A DNA stretch of 64,000 nucleotides, from positions 1 to 64,000 of the forward strand of contig JAPDOI010000173.1 in the NCBI GenBank assembly GCA_029168955.1, written 5' to 3'. Made by a program: the position numbers and the translations under genes. Below are positions 9,961 to 24,300 of the stretch, piece by piece. The DNA comes from Aplectana chamaeleonis. Lineage: Eukaryota > Nematoda > Chromadorea > Rhabditida > Cosmocercidae. Position 1 is the stretch's first letter; every line of letters starts with the position of its first letter. Under the pieces are notes generated by a model that saw only the letters and a program-made list of their open reading frames with translations, searched no databases and was not told where the DNA came from.

Positions 9961-12900
9961 TGTAAGAGTGCGCCGGACGCCATATGAAGTGTGCGGGACC
10001 CATGTAATAGCGCGCCGGACGTCATATAAAGTGTTCGGGACCCATGTAAGAGTGCCCCGGACGCCATATAAAGTGTGCGGGACCCATGTACCATGTAAGA
10101 GTGCGCCGGACGCCATATGAAGTGTGCGGGACCCATGTAAGAGTGCGCCGAAGGCCATGGAAAGTGCACTGGACCCATGTAAGAGTGCGCCGGACGCCAT
10201 ATAAAGTGTGCCGGACCCATGCAAGAGCGCGCCGAACGCCATATAAAGTGTGCGGGACCCATTTCAGAGTGCGCCGGACGCCATATAAAATGTACGGGAC
10301 CCATGTAAGAGTGCGCCGGACGCCATATGAAGTGTGCGGGACCAATGTAAGAGTGCGCCGAACGCCATATGAAGTGTGCGGGACCCATGTAAGAGTGCGC
10401 CGGACGCCATATAAAGTGTGAGGGACCCATGTAAGAGCGCGCCGAACGCCATATAAAGTGTGCGTCACCCATGTAAGAGTGCGCCGAACGCCATATGAAG
10501 TGTTCGGGACCCATGTAAGAGTGCGCCGGACGCCATATAAAGTGTGCGGGACCCATTTGAGAGTGCGACGGACGCCATATAAAGTGTGCGGTACCCATGT
10601 AAGAGTGCCCTGGATGCCATAAAAATGTGCGGGACCCATGAAAGGGTGCGCCGGACGCCATGAAAAGTGCACTGGACCCATGTAAGAGCGCGCCGAACGC
10701 CATATAAAGTGTGCGGGACCCATGTAAGAGTGCGCCGAACGCCATATAAAGTGTGCGGGACCCATTTCAGAGTGCGCCGGACGCCATATAAAACGTGCGG
10801 GACCCATGTGAAGTGCGCCGGACGCCATATGAAGTGTGAGGGACCAATGCAGAGCGCGCCGAACGCCATATAAAGTGTGCGGGACCCATGTAGAGTGCGC
10901 CGAACGCCATATGAAGTGTGCGGGACCCATTTCAGAGTGCGCCGGACGCCATATAAAACGTGCGGGACCCATGTAAGAAGTGCGCCGGACGCCATATGAA
11001 GTGTGAGGGACCCATGCAAGAGTGCGCCGAACGCCATATAAAGTGTGCGGGACCCATGTAAGAGTGCGCCGGACGCCATATAAAGTGTGCGGGACCCATG
11101 TAAGAGTGCGCCGGACGCCATATGAAGTGTGCGGGACCATGTAAGAGTGCGCCGAACGCCATATGAAATGTGCGGGACCCATGTGAGAGTGCGGCGGACG
11201 CCATATGAAGTGTGCGGGACCCATGTAAGAGTGCGCCGGACGCCATATGAAGTGTGCTGGACCCATGTAAGAGTGCGCTGGACGCCATATAAAGTGTGCG
11301 GGACCCGTGTAAGAGCGCGCCGAACGCCATATAAAGTGTGCGGGACTCATGTAAGAGTGCGCCGGACGCCATATGAAGTGTGCGGGACCCATGTCAGAGT
11401 GCGCCGGACGCCATATAAAGTGTGCGGGACCCATGTAAGAGTGCGCCGAACGCCATATGAAGTGTGCGGGACCAATGTAAGAGTGCGCCGGACGCCATAT
11501 GAAGTGTGCGGGACCCATGTAATAGCGCGCCGGACGTCATATAAAGTGTGCGTCACCCATGTAAGAGTGCGCCGGAGGCCATATAAAGTGTGCGGGACCA
11601 TGTACCATGTAAGAGTGCGCCGGACGCCATATGAAGTGTGCGGGACCCATGTAAGAGTGCGCCGAAGGCCATATAAAGTGCACTGGACCCCATGTAAGAG
11701 TGCGCCGGACGCCATATAAAGTGTGCCGGACCCATGTAAGAGTGCGCCGGACGCCATATAAAGTGTGCGGGACCCATGTAAGAGTGCGCCGGACGCCATA
11801 TAAAGTGTGCGGGACCCATGTAAGAGTGCGCCGGACGCCATATGAAGTGTGGGGGTCCCAAGTAAGAGGGCGCCGAACGCCATATAAAGTGTGCGGGACT
11901 CATGTAAGGGTGCGCCGGACGCCATATAAAGTGTGCGGGACCCATGTCAGAAGTGCGCCGGACGCCATATAAAGTGTGCGGGACCCATGTAAGAGTGCGC
12001 CGGACGCCATATGAAGTGTGCGGGACCCATGTAAGAGTGCGCCGGACGCCATATAAAGTGTGCGGGACCCATGTAAGAGTCCGCCGGACGCCATATAAAG
12101 TGTGCGGGACCCATGTAAGAGTGCGCCGGACGCCATATAAAGTGTGCGGGACCCATGTAAGAGTGCGCCGGACGCCATATAAAGTGTGCGGGACCCATGT
12201 AAGAGTGCGCCGGACGCCATATGAAGTGTGCAGGACCCATGTAAGAGTGCGCCGGACGCCATATAAAGTGTGCGGGACCCATGCAAGAGTGCGCCGGACG
12301 CCATATAAAGTGTGCGGGACCCATGTAAGAGTGCGCCGGACGCCATATGAAGTGTGCGGGACCCATGTAAGAGTGCGCCGGACGCCATATAAAGTGTGCA
12401 GGGACCCATGTAAGAGTGCGCCGGACGCCATATGAAGTGTGCGGGGACCATGCAAGAGTGCGCCGGACGCCATATAAAGTGTGCGGGACCCATGTAAGAG
12501 TGCGCCGAACGCCATATGAAGTGTGCAGACCCATGTAAGAGTGCGCCGGACGCCATATAAAGTGTGCGGACCCATGTAAAGAGTGCGCCGGACGCCATAT
12601 GAAGTGTGCGGGACCCATGTAAGAGTGCGCCGGACGCCATATAAAGTGTGCGGGACCCATATAAGAGCGCGCCGGACGTCATATGAAGTGTGCGGAACCC
12701 ATGTAAGAGTGCGCCGGACGCCATATAAAGTGTGCGGGACCCATGCAAGAGTGCGCCGGACGCCATATGAAGTGTGCGGAACCCATGTAAGAGTGCGCGG
12801 GACGCCATATGAAGTGTGCGGGACCCATGTAAGAGTGCGCCGGACGCCATATAAAGTGTACGGGACCCATGTAAGAGTGCGCCGGACGCCATATGAAGTG

Positions 12901-15900
12901 TGAGGACCCATGTAAGAGTGCGCCGGACGCCATATAAAGTGTGCGGGACCCATGTAAGAGTGCGCCGAACGCCATATGAAGTGTGCGGGACCCATTTCAG
13001 AAGTGCGCCGGACGCCATATAAAATGTGCAGGACCCATGTAAGTGCGCCGGACGCCATATGAAGTGTGCGGGACCAATGTAAGAGTGCGCCGGACGCCAT
13101 ATAAAGTGTGCGGGACCCATGTAAGTGCGCCGGACGCCATATAAAGTGTTCGGGACCCATGTAAGGTGCTGGACGCCATATGGAAATGTGTGGACCATGT
13201 ACCATGTAAAGTGCGCCGGATGCCATATAAAGTGTACGGGACCCATGTAAAAGTGCGCCGGACGCCATTTAAAGTGTGCGGGACCCATGTAAGAGTGCGC
13301 CGGACGCCATATAAAGTGTGCGGGACCCATGCAAGAGCGCGCCCAACGCCATATAAAATGTGCGGGACCCATGTAAGAGTGCGCCGGACGCCATATAAAG
13401 TGTGCGGGACCCATGTAAGAGTGCGCCGGACGCCATATGAAGTGTGCGGCACCCATGCAAGAGGGCGCCGAACACCATATAAAATGTGCGGGACCCATGT
13501 ATGAGTACGCCGGACGCCATATAAAGTGTGCAGGACCCATGTAGAAGTGCGCCGGACGCCATATAAAGTGTGCGGGACCCATGTAAGAGTGCGCCGGACG
13601 CCATATGAAGTGTTCGGGACCCATGTAAGAGTGCGCCGGACGCCATATAAAGTGTGCGGGACCCATTTGAGAGTGCGCCGGACGCCATATAAAGTGTGCG
13701 GGACCCATGTAAGAGTGCCCTGGACGCCATAAAAGTGTGCGGGACCCATGAAAGAGTGCGCCGGACGCCATAGAAAGTGTGAGACCCATGTAAGAGTGCG
13801 CCGGACGCCATATAAAGTGTGCGGGACCCATGTAAGAGTGCGCCGGACGCCATATGAAGTGTGCGGGACCCATAAGAAGTGCGCCGGACGCCATATAAAG
13901 TGTGCGGGACCCATGTAAGAGTGCGCCGGACGCCATATAAGCTGTGGGGGACCCCTGTAAGAGTGCACCGGACGCCATATAAAGTGTGCGGGACCCATGT
14001 AAGAGTGCGCCGGACGCCATATGAAGTGTGTGGGACCCATGTAAGAGTGCGCCGGACGCCATATAAAGTGTGCGGAACCCATGTAAGAGCGCGCCGAACG
14101 CCATAAGAAGTGTGCGGGACCCATTTCAGAGTGCGCCGGACGCCATATAAAATGTGCAGGACCCATGTAAGAGTGCGCCGGACGCCATATGAAGTGTGCG
14201 GGACCAATGTAAGAGCGCGCCGAACGCCATATGAAGTGTGCGGGACCCATGTAATAGTGCGCCGGACGCCATATAAAGTGTGCGGGACCCATGTAAGAGT
14301 GCGCCGGACGCCATATGAAGTGTGCGGACCCATAGCCATGTAAGAGTGCGCCGGACGCCATATGAAGTGTGCGGGACCCATGTAAGAGTGCGCCGGACGC
14401 CATAGAAGGTGTACGGGACCCATCTGGAAGTGCGCCGGACGCCATAGAATATGTGCGGGACCCATGTAAGAGCACGCAGGACGCCATATGAAGTGTGCTG
14501 GACCCATGTAAGCGTGCGCCAAACGCCATATAAAGTGTGCGGGACCCATGTAGGCCTGCGCCGGACGCCATAGAAAGTGTACGAGACCCATGTAAGAGCA
14601 CGCAGGACGCCATATGAAGTGTGCGGGACCCATGTAAGAGTGCGCCGGACGCCATATAAAGTGTGCGGGACCCATGTAAGAGTGCGCCGAACGTCATATA
14701 AAGTGTGCGGGACCCATGAAGAGTGCCCCGGACGCCATATTAAATGTGAGGACCCATGTAAGAGTGCGTCGGACGCCATAGAAAGTGTGAGAAGCCCATG
14801 TAAAAGTGCGCCGGACGCCATATAAAGTGTTTGGGACCCATGTAAGAGTGCGCCGGACGCCATATGAAGTGTGCGGGACCCATGTAAGAGTGCGCCGAAC
14901 GCCATATAAAGTGTGCGGGACCCATGTAAGAGTGCGCCGGACGCCATGAAGTGTGCGGGACCCATGTAAGAGTGCGCCGGACGCCATATGAAGTGTGCGG
15001 GACCCATGTAAGAGTGCGCCGGACGCCATATAAAGTGCACGGGACCCATGTAGAGTGCGCCGGACGCCATATAAAGTGTGCGGGACCCATGTACCAAGAG
15101 CGCGCCGAACGCCATATAAAGTGTGCGGGACCCATGTAAGAGTGCGCCGGACGCCATATAAAGTGTGCGGGACCCATGTAAGAGTGCGCCGGACGCCATA
15201 TAAAGTGTACGGGACCCATGTAAGAGTGCGCCGGACGCCATATAAAGTGTGCGGGACCCATGTAAGAGTGCGCCGGACGCCATATGAAGTGCACGGGACC
15301 CATGTAAGAGTGCGCCGGACGCCATATAAAGTGTACGGGACCCATGTAAGAGTGCGCCGAACGCCATATAAAAAGTGCGGGACTCATGCAAGAGCGCGCC
15401 GAACGCCATATAAAGTGTGCGGGACCCATGTAAGAGGGCGCCGAACGCCATATAAAGTGTGCGGGACCCATGTAAGTGCGCCGGACGCCATATAAAGTGT
15501 GCGGGACCCATGTAAGAAGTGCGCCGGACGCCATATTAAGTGTGCGGGACCCATGTAAGAGTGCGCCGGACGCCATATAAAGTGTGCGGGACCCATGTAA
15601 GAGTGCGCCGGACGCCATATAAAGTGTTTGGGACCCATGTAAGAGTGCGCCGGACGCCATATGAAGTGTGCGGGACCCATGTAAGAAGTGCGCCGGACGC
15701 CATATAAAGTGTGCGGGACCCATGTAAGAGTGCGCCGGACGCCATAAAAAGTGTGCAGGACCCATGTAAGAGTGCGCCGGACGCCATATAAAGTGCACTG
15801 GACCCATGTAAGAGTGCGCCGGACGCCATATAAAGTGTGCGGGACCCATGCAAGAGTGCGCCGGACGCCATATAAAGTGTGCGGGACCCATGTAAGAGTG

Positions 15901-17784
15901 CGCCGGACGCCATATGAAGTGTGCGGGACCCATTTCAGAGTGCGCCGCACGCCATATAAAGTGTGCGCGCCCCAAGTAAGAGTGCGCCGCACGCCATATA
16001 AAGTGTGCGGGACCCATGTAAGAGTGCGCCGGACGCCATATGAAGTGTGCGGGACCCATGTAAGAGTGCGCCGGACGCCATATAAAGTGTGCAGGACCCA
16101 TGTGAAGTGCGCCGGACGCCATATAAAGTGTGCGGGACCCATGTAGCAGAAGAGTGCGCCAGACGTCATATGAAGTGTGCGGGGCCCATGTAAGAGTGCG
16201 CCGGACGCCATATAAAGTGTGCGGGACCCATGTAAGAGTGCGCCGGACCCCATATAAAGTGTGCGGGACCCATGTAAGAGTGCGCCGGACGCCATATGAA
16301 GTGTGCGGGACCCATGTAAGAGTGCGCCGGACGCCATATAAAGTGTGCGGGACCCATGTAAGAGTGCGCCGGACGCCATATAAAGTGTGCGGAACCCATG
16401 TAAGAGCGCGCCGAACGCCATATAAAGTGTGCGGGACCCATGTAAGAGTGCGCCGGACGCCATAAGAAGTGTGCGGGACCCATGTGGGAGTGCGCCGGAC
16501 GCCATAGAAAATGTGCAGAATCCATGTAAGAGTGCGTCGGACGCCATAGAAAATGTGCGGGACCCATGTTAGAGTGCGTTCGACGCCATAGAAAGTGTGA
16601 GAAGACCCATGTAAAAGTGCGCCGGACGCCATATAAAGTGTTTGGGACCCATGTAAGAGTGCGCCGAACGCCATATGAAGTGTGCGGGACCCATGTAAGA
16701 GTGCGCCGGACGCCATATAAAGTGTGAAGGACCCATGTAGCAGAGTGCGCCGGACGCCATATAAAGTGTGCGGGACCCATGTAGAGTGCGCCGGACGCCA
16801 TATGAAGTGTGCGGGACCCATGTAAGAGTGCGCCGGACGCCATATAAAGTGTGCGGGACCCATGTAAGAGTGCCCCGGACGCCATATAAAGTGTGCGGGA
16901 CCCATGTACCATGTAGAGTGCGCCGGACGCCATATGAAGTGTGCGGGACCCATGTAAGAGTGCGCCGAACGCCATATGGAAAGTGCACTGGACCCATGTA
17001 AGAGTGCGCCGGACGCCATATAAAGTGTGCGGGACCCATGCAAGAGTGCGCCGAACGCCATATAAAGTGTGCGGGACCCATTTCAGAGTGCGCCGGACGC
17101 CATATAAAATGTGCAGGACCCATGTAAGAGTGCGCCGGACGCCATATGAAGTGTGCAGGACCAATGTAAGAGTGCGCCGAACGCCATATGAAGTGTGCGG
17201 GACCCATGTAAGAGTGCGCCGGACGCCATATAAAGTGTGAGGGACCCATGTAAGAGCGCGCCGAACGCCATATAAAGTGTGCGTCACCCATGTAGAGTGC
17301 GCCGAACGCCATATGAAGTGTGCGGGACCCATGTAAGAGTGCGCCGGACGCCATATAAAGTGTGCGGGACCCATTTGAAGTGCGACGGACGCCATATAAA
17401 GTGTGCGGTACCCATGTAAGAGTGCGCCGGATGCCATAAAAATGTGCGGGACCCATGAAAGAGTGCGCCGGACGCCATGAAAAGTGCACTGGACCCATGC
17501 AAGAGCGCGCCGAACGCCATATAAAGTGTGCGGGACCCATGTAAGAGTGCGCCGAACGCCATATGAAGTGTGCGGGACCCATTTCAGAGTGCGCCGGACG
17601 CCATATAAAACGTACGGGACCCATGTAAGAGTGCGCCGGACGCCATATGAAGTGTGAGGGACCAATGCAAGAGCGCGCCGAACGCCATATAAAGTGTGCG
17701 GGACCCATGTAAGAGTGCGCCGAACGCCATATGAAGTGTGCGGGACCCATTTCAGAGTGCGCCGGACGCCATATAAAACGTACG

Positions 17785-20700
17785 GGACCCATGTAAGAGT
17801 GCGCCGGACGCCATATGAAGTGTGAGGGACCAATGCAAGAGCGCGCCGAACGCCATATGAAGTGTGCGGGACCCATGTACCATGTAAGAGTGCGCCGGAC
17901 GCCATATGAAGTGTGCGGGACCCATGTAAGAGTGCGCCGGAGGCCATGGAAAGTGCACTGGACCCATGTAAGGGTGCGCCGGACGCCATATAAAGTGTGC
18001 CGGACCCATGCAAGAGCGCGCCGAACGCCATATGAAGTGTGCGGGACCAATGTAAGAGTGCGCCGAACGCCATATGAAGTGTGCGGGACCCATGTAAGAG
18101 TGCGCCGGACGCCATATAAAGTGTGAGGGACCCATGTAAGAGCGCGCCGAACGCCATATAAAGTGTGCGTCACCCATGTAAGAGTGCGCCGGAGGCCATG
18201 GAAAGTGCACTGGACCCATGTAAGAGTGCGCCGGACGCCATATAAAGTGTGCCGGACCCATTTCAGAGTGCGCCGGACGCCATATAAAATGTACGGGACC
18301 CATGTAAGAGTGTGCCGGACGCCATATGAAGTGTGCGGGACCAATGTAAGAGTGCGCCGAACGCCATATGAAATGTGCGGGACCCATGTGGGAGTGCGCC
18401 GGACGTCATATAAAGTGTGCGGGACCCATGTAAGAGTGCCCCGGACGCCATATTAAATGTGAGGGACCCATGTAAGAGTGCGTCGGACGCCATAGAAAGT
18501 GTGAGAAGCCCATGTAAAAGTGCGCCGGACGCCATATAAAGTGTTTGGGACCCATGTAAGAGTGCGCCGAACGCCATATGAAGTGTGCGGGACCCATTTC
18601 AGAGTGCGCCGGACGCCATATAAAGTGTGCGGTACCCATGTAAGAGTGCCCTGGATGCCATAAAAATGTGCGGGACCCATGAAAGAGTGCGCCGGACGCC
18701 ATGAAAAGTGCACTGGACCCATGTAAGAGTGCGCCGGACGCCATATAAAGTGTGCGGGACCCATGCAAGAGTGCGCCGGACGCCATATGAAGTGTGCGGG
18801 ACCCATGTAAGAGTGCGCCGGAGGCCATGGAAAGTGTGCCGGACCCATTTCAGAGTGCGCCGGACGCCATGTAAAATGTGCAGGACCCATGTAAGAGTGC
18901 GCGGCACGCCATATGAAGGGTGCGGGACCAATGTAAGAGTGCGCCGAACGCCATATGAAATGTGCGGGACCCATGTGGGAGTGCGCCGGACGCCATATAA
19001 AGTGTGCCGGACCCATGCAAGAGCGCGCCGAACGCCATATGAAGTGTGCGGGAGCAATGTAAGAGTGCGCCGAACGCCATATGAAGTGTGCGGGACCCAT
19101 GTAAGAGTGCGCCGGACGCCATATAAAGTGTGCGTCACCCATGTAAGAGTGCGCCGGAGGCCATGGAAAGTGCACTGGACCCATGTAAGAGTGCGCCGGA
19201 CGCCATATAAAGTGTGCCGGACCCATTTCAGAGTGCGCCGGACGCCATATAAAATGTACGGGACCCATGTAAGAGTGCGCCGGACGCCATATGAAGTGTG
19301 CGGGACCAATGTAAGAGTGCGCCGAACGCCATATGAAATGTGCGGGACCCATGTGGGAGTGCGCCGGACGTCATATAAAATGTGCGGGACCCATGTGGGA
19401 GTGCGCCGGACGTCATATAAAGTGTGCGGGACCCATGTAAGAGTGCCCCGGACGCCATATTAAATGTGAGGGACCCATGTAAGAGTGCGTCGGACGCCAT
19501 AGAAAGTGTGAGAAGCCCATGTAAAAGTGCGCCGGACGCCATATAAAGTGTTTGGGACCCATGTAAGAGTGCGCCGGACGCCATATGAAGTGTGAGGGAC
19601 CAATGCAAGAGCGCGCCGAACGCCATATGAAGTGTGCGGGACCCATGTACCATGTAAGAGTGCGCCGGACGCCATATGAAGTGTGCGGGACCCATGTAAG
19701 AGTGCGCCGGAGGCCATGGAAAGTGCACTGGACCCATGTAAGGGTGCGCCGGACGCCATATAAAGTGTGCCGGACCCATGCAAGAGCGCGCCGAACGCCA
19801 TATGAAGTGTGCGGGACCAATGTAAGAGTGCGCCGAACGCCATATGAAGTGTGCGGGACCCATGTAAGAGTGCGCCGGACGCCATATAAAGTGTGAGGGA
19901 CCCATGTAAGAGCGCGCCGAACGCCATATAAAGTGTGCGTCACCCATGTAAGAGTGCGCCGGAGGCCATGGAAAGTGCACTGGACCCATGTAAGAGTGCG
20001 CCGGACGCCATATAAAGTGTGCCGGACCCATTTCAGAGTGCGCCGGACGCCATATAAAATGTACGGGACCCATGTAAGAGTGTGCCGGACGCCATATGAA
20101 GTGTGCGGGACCAATGTAAGAGTGCGCCGAACGCCATATGAAATGTGCGGGACCCATGTGGGAGTGCGCCGGACGTCATATAAAGTGTGCGGGACCCATG
20201 TAAGAGTGCCCCGGACGCCATATTAAATGTGAGGGACCCATGTAAGAGTGCGTCGGACGCCATAGAAAGTGTGAGAAGCCCATGTAAAAGTGCGCCGGAC
20301 GCCATATAAAGTGTTTGGGACCCATGTAAGAGTGCGCCGAACGCCATATGAAGTGTGCGGGACCCATTTCAGAGTGCGCCGGACGCCATATAAAGTGTGC
20401 GGTACCCATGTAAGAGTGCCCTGGATGCCATAAAAATGTGCGGGACCCATGAAAGAGTGCGCCGGACGCCATGAAAAGTGCACTGGACCCATGTAAGAGT
20501 GCGCCGGACGCCATATAAAGTGTGCGGGACCCATGCAAGAGTGCGCCGGACGCCATATGAAGTGTGCGGGACCCATGTAAGAGTGCGCCGGAGGCCATGG
20601 AAAGTGTGCCGGACCCATTTCAGAGTGCGCCGGACGCCATATAAAATGTACGGGACCCATGTAAGAGTGCGCCGGACGCCATATGAAGTGTGCGGGACCA

Positions 20701-21310
20701 ATGTAAGAGTGCGCCGAACGCCATATGAAATGTGCGGGACCCATGTGGGAGTGCGCCGGACGCCATATAAAGTGTGCCGGACCCATGCAAGAGCGCGCCG
20801 AACGCCATATGAAGTGTGCGGGAGCAATGTAAGAGTGCGCCGAACGCCATATGAAGTGTGCGGGACCCATGTAAGAGTGCGCCGGACGCCATATAAAGTG
20901 TGCGTCACCCATGTAAGAGTGCGCCGGAGGCCATGGAAAGTGCACTGGACCCATGTAAGAGTGCGCCGGACGCCATATAAAGTGTGCCGGACCCATTTCA
21001 GAGTGCGCCGGACGCCATATAAAATGTACGGGACCCATGTAAGAGTGCGCCGGACGCCATATGAAGTGTGCGGGACCAATGTAAGAGTGCGCCGAACGCC
21101 ATATGAAATGTGCGGGACCCATGTGGGAGTGCGCCGGACGTCATATAAAGTGTGCGGGACCCATGTAAGAGTGCCCCGGACGCCATATTAAATGTGAGGG
21201 ACCCATGTAAGAGTGCGTCGGACGCCATAGAAAGTGTGAGAAGCCCATGTAAAAGTGCGCCGGACGCCATATAAAGTGTTTGGGACCCATGTAAGAGTGC
21301 GCCGAACGCC
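17785..21310 (+). repeat. Tandem duplication of a ~1,770-bp higher-order unit
   Basis: Sequence from about 17785 to 19554 is repeated from about 19555 to 21310 at a constant offset of 1,770 (for example the GGAGGCCATGG monomer at 18191 and 19961, and the CGGGAGCAATG variant at 19050 and 20820). The second copy lacks one 42-bp monomer near its end. A cluster of differences lies at about 18870-18930 (for example GCGGCACGCC against GCCGGACGCC), while the sequence on both sides is essentially identical. Confidence 0.8.
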
Positions 21311-24300
21311 ATATGAAGTGTGCGGGACCCATGTAAGAGTGCGTCGGACGCCATAGAAAGTGTGAGAGGCCCATGTAAAAATGCGCCGGACGCCATATAA
21401 AGTGTTTGGGACCCATGTAAGAGTGCGCCGGAAGCCATGGAAAGTGCACTGGACCCATGTAAGAGTGCGCCGGAAGCCATGGAAAGTGCACTGGACCCAT
21501 GTAAGAGTGCGCCGGACGCCATATAAAGTGTGCCGGACCCATGCAAGAGCGCGCCGAACGCCATATAAAGTGTGCGGGACCCATTTCAGAGTGCGCCGGA
21601 CGCCATATAAAATGTACGGGACCCATGTAAGAGTGCGCCGGACGCCATATGAAATGTGCGGGACCCATGTGGGAGTGCGCCGGACGTCATATAAAGTGTG
21701 AGGGACCCATGTAAGAGTGCGTCGAACGCCATAGAAAGTGTGAGAAGCCCATGTAAGAGTGCGTCGGACGCCATAGAAAGTGTGAGAAGCCCATGTAAAA
21801 GTGCGCCGGACGCCATATAAAGTGTTTGGGACCCATGGAAGAGTGCGCCGAAGGCCATCTGAGATGTGCAGGACCCATTTCAGAGTGCGCCGGACGCCAT
21901 ATAAAACGTACGGGACCCATGTAAGAGTGCGCCGGACGCCATATGAAGTGTGAGGGACCAATGCAAGAGCGCGCCGAACGCCATACAAAGTGTGCGGGAC
22001 CCATGTAAGAGTGCGCCGGACGCCATATGAAGTGTGCGGGACCCATGTAAGAGTGCACCGGACGCCATATAAAGTGTGCGGGACCCATGTAAGAGTGCGC
22101 CGGACGCCATATGAAGTGTGCGGGACCAATGTAAGAGTGCGCCGGACGCCATATGAAGTGTGCGGGACCCATGTACCATGTAAGAGTGCGCCGGACGCCA
22201 TATGAAGTGTGCGGGACCCATGTAAGAGTGCGCCGGAGGCCATGGAAAGTGCACTGGACCCATGTAAGAGTGCGCCGGACGCCATATAAAGTGTGCCGGA
22301 CCCATGCAAGAGCGCGCCGAACGCCATATAAAGTGTGCGGGACCCATTTCAGAGTGCGCCGGACGCCATATAAAATGTACGGGACCCATGTAAGAGTGCG
22401 CCGGACGCCATATGAAGTGTGCGGGACCAATGTAAGAGTGCGCCGAACGCCATATGAAGTGTGCGGGACCCATGTGGGAGTGCGCCGGACGTCATATAAA
22501 GTGTGCGGGACCCATGTAAGAGTGCCCCGGACGCCATATTAAATGTGAGGGACCCATGTAAGAGTGCGTCGGACGCCATAGAAAGTGTGAGAAGCCCAAG
22601 TAAAAGTGCGCCGGACGCCATATAAAGTGTTTGGGACCCATGTAAGAGTGCACCGGACGCCATATAAAGTGTGCGGGACCCATGTAAGAGTGCGCCGGAC
22701 GCCATGGAAAATGCACTGGACCCATGTAAGAGTGCGCCGGACGCCATATAAAGTGTGCCGGACCCATGCAAGAGCGCGCCGAACGACATATAAAGTGTGC
22801 GGGACCCATGTAAGAGTGCGCCGAACGCCATATGAAGTGTGCGGGACCCATTTCAGAGTGCGCCGGACGCCATATAAAATGTACGGGACCCATGTAACAG
22901 TGCGCCGGACGCCATAAGAAGTGTGAGGACCAATGCAAGAGCGCGCCGAACGCCATATAAAGTGTGCGGGACCCATGTAAGAGTGCGCCGAACGCCATAT
23001 GAAGTGTGCGGGACCCATTTCAGAGTGCGCCGGACGCCATATAAATGTGCGGGACCCATGTAAGAGTGCGCCGGACGCCATATGAAATGTGCGGGACCAA
23101 TGTAAGAGTGCGCCGGACGCCATATGAAGTGTGCGGGACCCATGTAAGAGTGCCCCGGACGCCACATAAAGTGTGCGGGACCCATGTACCATGTAAGAGT
23201 GCGCCGGACGCCATATGAAGTGTGCGGGACCCATGTAAGAGTGCGCCGGAGGCCATGGAAAGTGCACGGGACCCATGTAGGAGTGCGTCGGACGCCACAG
23301 AAAGTGTGAGAGACCCGTGTAAGAGTGCGCCGGACGCCATATAAAGTGTGCGGGACCCATGTAAGAGTGCGCCGAACGCCATATGAAGTGTGCGGGACCC
23401 ATGTAAGAGTGCCCCGGACGCCATATGAAGTGTTTGGGACCCATGTAAGAGTGCGCCGAACGCCATATGAAGTGTGCGGGACCCATTTCAGAGTGCGCCG
23501 GACGCCATATAAAGTGTGCGGTACCCATGTAAGAGTGCCCTGGATGCCATAAAAATGTGCGGGACCCATGAAAGAGTGCGCCGGACGCCATGAAAAGTGC
23601 ACTGGACCCATGTAAGAGTGCGCCGGACGCCATATAAAGTGTGCGGGACCCATGCAAGAGCGCGACGAACGCCATATAAAGTGTGCGGGACCCATGTAAG
23701 AGTGCGCCGGACGCCATATGAAGTGTGCGGGACCCATGTAAGAGTGCGCCGAACGCCATATGAAGTGTGCGGGACCCATGTAAGAGTGCGTCGGACGCCA
23801 TAGAAAGTGTGAGGCCCATGTAAAAATGCGCCGGACGCCATATAAAGTGTTTGGGACCCATGTAAGAGTGCGCCGGAAGCCATGGAAAGTGCACTGGACC
23901 CATGTAAGAGTGCGCCGGAAGCCATGGAAAGTGCACTGGACCCATGTAAGAGTGCGCCGGACGCCATATAAAGTGTGCCGGACCCATGCAAGAGCGCGCC
24001 GAACGCCATATAAAGTGTGCGGGACCCATTTCAGAGTGCGCCGGACGCCATATAAAATGTACGGGACCCATGTAAGAGTGCGCCGGACGCCATATGAAGT
24101 GTGCGGGACCAATGTAAGAGTGCGCCGAACGCCATATGAAATGTGCGGGACCCATGTGGGAGTGCGCCGGACGTCATATAAAGTGTGCGGGACCCATGTA
24201 AGAGTGCCCCGGACGCCATATTAAATGTGAGGGACCCATGTAAGAGTGCGTCGGACGCCATAGAAAGTGTGAGAAGCCCATGTAAAAGTGCACCGGACGC

